Positions 8,603 through 11,091 of a DNA stretch of 11,091 bases are shown here, piece by piece. The first letter of the stretch is position 1. Every line of letters begins with the position of its first letter. The stretch comes from Deltaproteobacteria bacterium (GTDB taxonomy: Bacteria > Desulfobacterota > GWC2-55-46 > S146-73): NCBI GenBank assembly GCA_015492355.1, contig WGFF01000199.1:1-11091 (forward strand). The letters are read 5' to 3'. The notes beneath the pieces are model-generated. The model was not told the origin of the DNA and ran no database searches. It saw nothing but the letters and a program-made list of their open reading frames with translations. A program made the translations under genes and the position numbers.

Positions 8603-9231
8603 ATCCATTCCCCCTTCTTTATACCTTCAAGGAATATGTCAACAAAGGTCTTTCCCACAATCCTGGCTGGAGGATTAAAAAACCTGTTGAACCCGAATAT
8701 GCCCTGCACCATACAGTAATGGAATATCATACCAAGGAATGCACGTGCTGCAAGATGAGGATCGTAACGCTTGAAGGTTCCTTTCTTCATGAGCCTTTTC
8801 ATGTATCCAGAGAGATAATCGAGTATCTCCACACCCCTTGTTCTTATGAAGAGTTCGGAAAAATCTCCTGCCTCAAGGGCACTGAAAAGAAGGAGCCTGC
8901 CGAAGGTTGGATCGTTGAGGTACCTTTCGAGGAAAAAGTCCGCTATCTCTGTAAGTATATCCCTTTCGCTCTTGCCCTCAAGCCTTTTTATAAGGAGTAA
9001 CTGTCCCTCTGAATCGCTACAGCACTTATCAATAATAGCCTTGTAGAGGGCTTTTTTGTTTGCGAAGAGTTTAAAAATGGTTGCCTCACTTATCCCGGCC
9101 TCTTTCGCTATCTCCCGCGTGGTGGTTCCCCTGAATCCCTTGATGGAAAAGAGCTTGAGAGCCACCTCTACTATCTGCTCCCGTCTTTCCGCACTCGAAA
9201 GCCTCTTTTTCTTGCCCCTTTTGATCGTCAT
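8599..9231 (-). CDS. TetR/AcrR-family transcriptional regulator, probable repressor of the efflux operon
   Basis: One-component repressor with a three-helix N-terminal DNA-binding domain and a ligand-binding C-terminal domain. In 210 residues, the basic N-terminus leads to helix 1 (REQIVEVALKLFSIKGF, about 17-33). The helix-turn-helix follows (TTTREIAKEAGISEATIFKLF, about 36-56), and then NKKALYKAII, matching the TetR consensus closely. The C-terminal part (about 70-210) is diverse, as usual for ligand domains. The ATG at 9229-9231 has only a weak GGTGAT upstream. The gene is first in the efflux operon and overlaps the tolC-like gene. An inverted repeat lies over the predicted transcription start, so autorepression relieved by a pump substrate is the likely mode. 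Ligand unknown. Confidence 0.93.
   Translation of the reverse strand: MTIKRGKKKRLSSAERREQIVEVALKLFSIKGFRGTTTREIAKEAGISEATIFKLFANKKALYKAIIDKCCSDSEGQLLLIKRLEGKSERDILTEIADFFLERYLNDPTFGRLLLFSALEAGDFSELFIRTRGVEILDYLSGYMKRLMKKGTFKRYDPHLAARAFLGMIFHYCMVQGIFGFNRFFNPPARIVGKTFVDIFLEGIKKGEWI
8609..8616 (-). promoter_or_regulatory. Ribosome binding site deciding the tolC-like start
   Basis: Minus-strand AAGGGGGA inside the last codons of the TetR gene. Its G-run ends seven bases before ATG 8600-8602 but only one base before ATG 8606-8608. It therefore favours the internal start, which forms an ATGA overlap with the TetR stop and suggests translational coupling. Confidence 0.55.
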
Positions 9232-9246
9232 CCCATCACCAACAAG

Positions 9247-9264
9247 TTAGTAAGCACTTACTTA
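9247..9264. promoter_or_regulatory. Probable TetR operator (inverted repeat)
   Basis: Perfect 6-base arms AGTAAG (9249-9254) and CTTACT (9257-9262) flank a 2-base centre, and one more pair matches outside a single mismatch. It begins right after the predicted -10 box and covers the predicted start of transcription near 9258. A bound dimer there would block initiation of the tetR-led operon. TetR-family operators of this size and position are common. That this regulator binds it is inferred. Confidence 0.65.
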
Positions 9265-9293
9265 AGTATAAAGACCAATATACCATCTGTCAA
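9265..9293 (-). promoter_or_regulatory. Sigma70-type promoter of the efflux operon
   Basis: Minus-strand -35 TTGACA (9288-9293, perfect), a 17-base spacer (9271-9287) and -10 TATACT (9265-9270, five of six). The predicted start is near 9258, giving a leader of about 27 bases before the TetR gene. Its near-consensus strength fits a promoter held down by a repressor. Confidence 0.75.
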
Positions 9294-9347
9294 CCCATTT
9301 CTATATCTTTCCTTTTAGTAGATTGCCATCTCCACCGTGCAGCGATG

Positions 9348-10016
9348 TCAGGAGGGCTTCGTCCCTAACTCGGCCATCACCTTCTGCATATCCATCCAGG
9401 TATACCCCTTGAGCCCTGGACTCTTAAGTAGTGTCTCTGGATGATAGGTGGGCATGACCTTTGTATCCATGTACCTGTGGAATCTTCCCCGTGAGTTCCT
9501 GACCGTCGCATCCCCGCCAAGGAGTGCCCCTGTTGCGATATCACCCATGGTCACTATTACCAGTGGGGAGATATTTTTTAGTTCCTCTTCGAGGTAAGAA
9601 AGACACGGCATGGCTACGGAAAGTACCGACTGGAATGTCTCCCCCGGCAGGCATTTTATGGCACAGGTAAAATAAACCTCCTCTTTTTTGAGGTTCATGG
9701 CACTTATTATATCTAAAAGCAGTCCCCCTGCCCTCCCTGCAAAGGCTCTACCCTCCCCTTGTTCTATCCCTGGTAGACCATCCACAAAGACGACCCTTGC
9801 AGACACACCCCCTGTGCCACAGTAAGCCCTCACAACAGGGTCTGACCCAAAGGGACACCTGCTACATCCTGCGATCTCCCTGTCCAAGACCTCCTTAAAA
9901 TGGTCTCCCTTGGCCTGTCTGGACCCGCCCTTAAAAGGGATTTCCTCTACACCTATTGTCTGCAGGAATTCGAGATTCCTTATAAGGTCTTCTGTGATTC
10001 TCTTCAGTGTTTTCAT
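9348..10016 (-). CDS. Uracil-DNA glycosylase-like protein (family 4-type, iron-sulfur)
   Basis: Related to DNA repair enzymes that excise uracil formed by cytosine deamination. Residue numbers are for the ATG at 10014-10016 (222 residues). Two cysteines at CSRC (51, 54), one in AIKCLPG (122) and one in AMPCLSYL (138) match the four iron-sulfur ligands of family 4 glycosylases. Also typical are GRAFAGRAGGLLLD (about 89-102), SPLVIVTMGDIATGALLG (about 150-167) and the C-terminal TYHPETLLKSP motif (about 190-200). The first catalytic motif is unusual: where family 4 has GEAPG followed by an acidic stretch, this reads DGLPGIEQGEG, without the usual Gly-Glu and one residue shorter. Activity or specificity may therefore differ. 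AGGG lies eight bases before the chosen ATG and only two before the alternative ATG at 10020-10022. It is transcribed alone, ending 116 bases before the TetR gene. Confidence 0.82.
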   Translation of the reverse strand: MKTLKRITEDLIRNLEFLQTIGVEEIPFKGGSRQAKGDHFKEVLDREIAGCSRCPFGSDPVVRAYCGTGGVSARVVFVDGLPGIEQGEGRAFAGRAGGLLLDIISAMNLKKEEVYFTCAIKCLPGETFQSVLSVAMPCLSYLEEELKNISPLVIVTMGDIATGALLGGDATVRNSRGRFHRYMDTKVMPTYHPETLLKSPGLKGYTWMDMQKVMAELGTKPS

Positions 10017-10057
10017 AGTCATAGCCCTGGAAAAAGTCTATTTTATTTATTGTAGGG

Positions 10058-10085
10058 ACTATATAAGGTAACACAGTGCTTCCAA
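10058..10085 (-). promoter_or_regulatory. Possible promoter of the glycosylase gene
   Basis: Minus-strand TTGGAA (10080-10085), a 16-base spacer and TATAGT (10058-10063, five of six). The start would fall near 10051, about 35 bases before the preferred ATG. The -35 match is only four of six, so this is moderate evidence. Confidence 0.45.
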
Positions 10086-10110
10086 GAAACTTCGAGAGAT
10101 ATTTATTGTC

Positions 10111-10139
10111 TTTACAAAATTGATACCTTTGGGTATTAT
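10111..10139 (+). promoter_or_regulatory. Sigma70-type promoter of the phospholipase C-like gene
   Basis: TTTACA (10111-10116, five of six), a 17-base spacer (10117-10133) and TATTAT (10134-10139, five of six). The start of transcription would be near 10146, only about four bases before the ATG at 10150. The mRNA would then be almost leaderless, and the upstream TTG at 10120 would lie inside the promoter rather than in the transcript. Confidence 0.55.
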
Positions 10140-10149
10140 ATTCTTTTAT

Positions 10150-11007
10150 ATGATCCTGTACATAGCACTTCTATCCATACTCTTTGTGATTATCTCACCA
10201 TCTATTTCCTTGGCATGGGGTCCTGCAACCCATCTCGAACTCGGAGGCGCTATACTCAACAATCTTAACATCTTTTCCTCTCCTGTAAAGGACCTTCTTT
10301 CGAGGTATCCCTATGATTTCCTCTATGGCAACATAAGTGCTGATATTGTGGTGGGTAAAAACCTTGTGGAATACCTCAAGCACTGTCATAACTGGAGGAT
10401 AGGTTTTAAGGTCCTCAAAAAGGCATCCACTGATTCTCAAAGGGCATTTGCCTACGGGTATCTGAGCCATCTTGCAGCAGACACAATAGCCCATAATCAC
10501 TTCATTCCCGAGATGATGATACGCTCCTTTTCCACACGGACACTGAGACATGTATACTGGGAGCTGAGATTCGATGCACTGGCGGATAAAAGGGTCTGGC
10601 AGATACCGAAGAAGATAATACGCAATGTACGCAGGGACAATGACAGACTCTTAAGTTCCATACTCGAAGACACACCCCTTTCGTTCAGGACCAACAGGAC
10701 CATATTCTCAAGTATACTCAGCCTCCACAGGGTGAAACAATGGCACAGGATGCTCAACCTCCTTTCCAAATCCTCAAGATGGATGCTCCATACAGAGAAA
10801 AAGGAAAAATACTTCAGCCTCTCCTTCGAGGCGATAAAGGGGCTCCTCCTTTACAACAAGAATGCCCCATGCCTCGAAAAAGACCCCACTGGAAGACACA
10901 CCCTCACCACTGCCAAACATCTGCGGAAAAAACTCAGGACGATAAAACAGCAGGGCAAGGACTGGGAGGACGCCATGGAGAATGCCCTGAGGCTTGTAAT
11001 AGTATAG
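10150..11007 (+). CDS. Secreted zinc-dependent phospholipase C-like protein
   Basis: Member of the zinc-dependent phospholipase C/S1-P1-like metallohydrolase family (Zn_dep_PLPC), which cleaves phosphate esters using a three-zinc site. Residue numbers are for the ATG at 10150 (285 residues). A hydrophobic signal peptide (about 2-15) ends in SLA and is followed by Trp23. Cleavage there would make Trp the mature N-terminus, a zinc ligand in Bacillus cereus PLC. The other expected ligands appear in order: His28 (ATHLELG), Asp65 (SADIV), His80 (CHNW), His107 and Asp111 (SHLAAD), His115 or His117 (AHNH), and His134 with Glu138 (HVYWE, the HxxxE pair). The basic C-terminal third (about 150-285) has no motif I recognise. 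No Shine-Dalgarno is seen. A frame extension to TTG 10120 exists but overlaps the promoter. The gene diverges from the glycosylase gene, and nothing around it points to a substrate or role. Confidence 0.82.
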   Translation: MILYIALLSILFVIISPSISLAWGPATHLELGGAILNNLNIFSSPVKDLLSRYPYDFLYGNISADIVVGKNLVEYLKHCHNWRIGFKVLKKASTDSQRAFAYGYLSHLAADTIAHNHFIPEMMIRSFSTRTLRHVYWELRFDALADKRVWQIPKKIIRNVRRDNDRLLSSILEDTPLSFRTNRTIFSSILSLHRVKQWHRMLNLLSKSSRWMLHTEKKEKYFSLSFEAIKGLLLYNKNAPCLEKDPTGRHTLTTAKHLRKKLRTIKQQGKDWEDAMENALRLVIV

Positions 11008-11091
11008 TTCACTCCATTTCCAGCCACAGGATACAGACATCTATAATAGATTACGCAGGGACATAAGGGATACTCCCCTGAAGGTCAACGG
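11008..11091. other. Unassigned 3' edge, possibly the tail of a convergent gene
   Basis: No terminator hairpin or start codon of a plus-strand gene can be made out after the phospholipase-like gene. On the minus strand, two frames enter from the right edge and stop here. One ends ...VDLQGSIPYVPA with TAA at 11051-11053, the other ...RGVSLMSLRNLL with TAG at 11041-11043. Either could be the C-terminus of a converging gene, but 13-17 codons are too few to choose between them or to name a family. Confidence 0.25.

Noticed and set aside
8606..8608. First ATG as start of the tolC-like gene
   Set aside because: The purine run upstream leaves only one base of spacing. The ATG two codons later has seven bases and a classic ATGA overlap.
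9294..9347. Possible small gene or terminator between the glycosylase stop and the operon promoter
   Set aside because: The only ATG-led frame is four codons, and the best stem is four base pairs without a U-run.
10195..10551. Minus-strand frame rich in Cys and His inside the phospholipase-like gene
   Set aside because: The Cys/His content arises from reading the opposite strand of the metal-ligand-rich region. The plus-strand frame carries the full family signature.
11003..11091. Plus-strand frame at the right edge reading like YNRLRRDIRDTPLKVNG
   Set aside because: It looks protein-like but has no ATG, GTG or TTG after the stop at 11000-11002, so it cannot start within the window.
1..11091. 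Apparent richness in TCGA words as a possible restriction or modification signal
   Set aside because: A rough count by eye gives about fifty, close to what base composition predicts. The words mostly come from frequent CTC-GA codon pairs.

Overview
The window looks like chromosomal DNA of a Gram-negative bacterium of moderate GC content. It encodes an outer-membrane efflux protein, periplasmic adaptors and inner-membrane pumps, which together require two membranes. Isoleucine is often ATA and arginine often AGG or AGA. Together with the style of the HU-like protein and the zinc-dependent phospholipase C-like protein, this would fit the Nitrospirota, Thermodesulfobacteriota or former delta-proteobacterial groups. 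That placement is inference; no marker gene settles it.

From 9293 down to 308, on the minus strand, lies one compact multidrug efflux operon. It begins with a strong sigma70-type promoter whose start site is covered by an inverted repeat. The gene order is: TetR-family regulator, TolC-type outer-membrane channel, lipoprotein-like RND adaptor, EmrA-type adaptor, EmrB/QacA-type 14-helix MFS transporter, and AcrB-type RND transporter. The first five genes overlap or lie within about 50 bases of one another. The RND gene follows after an 87-base gap. The notable point is the interleaving: a complete EmrAB pair sits between an RND adaptor and its probable RND pump, and a single TolC-like channel is available to both. 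The TetR protein probably represses the whole set from its own promoter.

Downstream of the operon, at 1-151 on the minus strand, is the first part of an HU-family DNA-binding protein with its own promoter (TTGACA-17-TATAGA) and a good ribosome binding site. The window edge cuts this gene.

Upstream of the operon, 9348-10016 on the minus strand encodes an uracil-DNA glycosylase-like protein with four cysteines placed as in iron-sulfur family 4 enzymes but with a divergent first motif. It is transcribed divergently from 10150-11007 on the plus strand, a secreted zinc-dependent phospholipase C-like protein with all the expected metal ligands, including a tryptophan that would become the mature N-terminus. 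Back-to-back promoters can be seen between these two genes, and the phospholipase transcript appears nearly leaderless. The last 84 bases hold no feature I can assign with confidence.

I saw no RNA genes, insertion sequences, CRISPR arrays, attachment sites or origins. No gene-free stretch exceeds 300 bases. I did not find a clearly new biological system. The interleaved dual-pump operon is the most unusual arrangement here.
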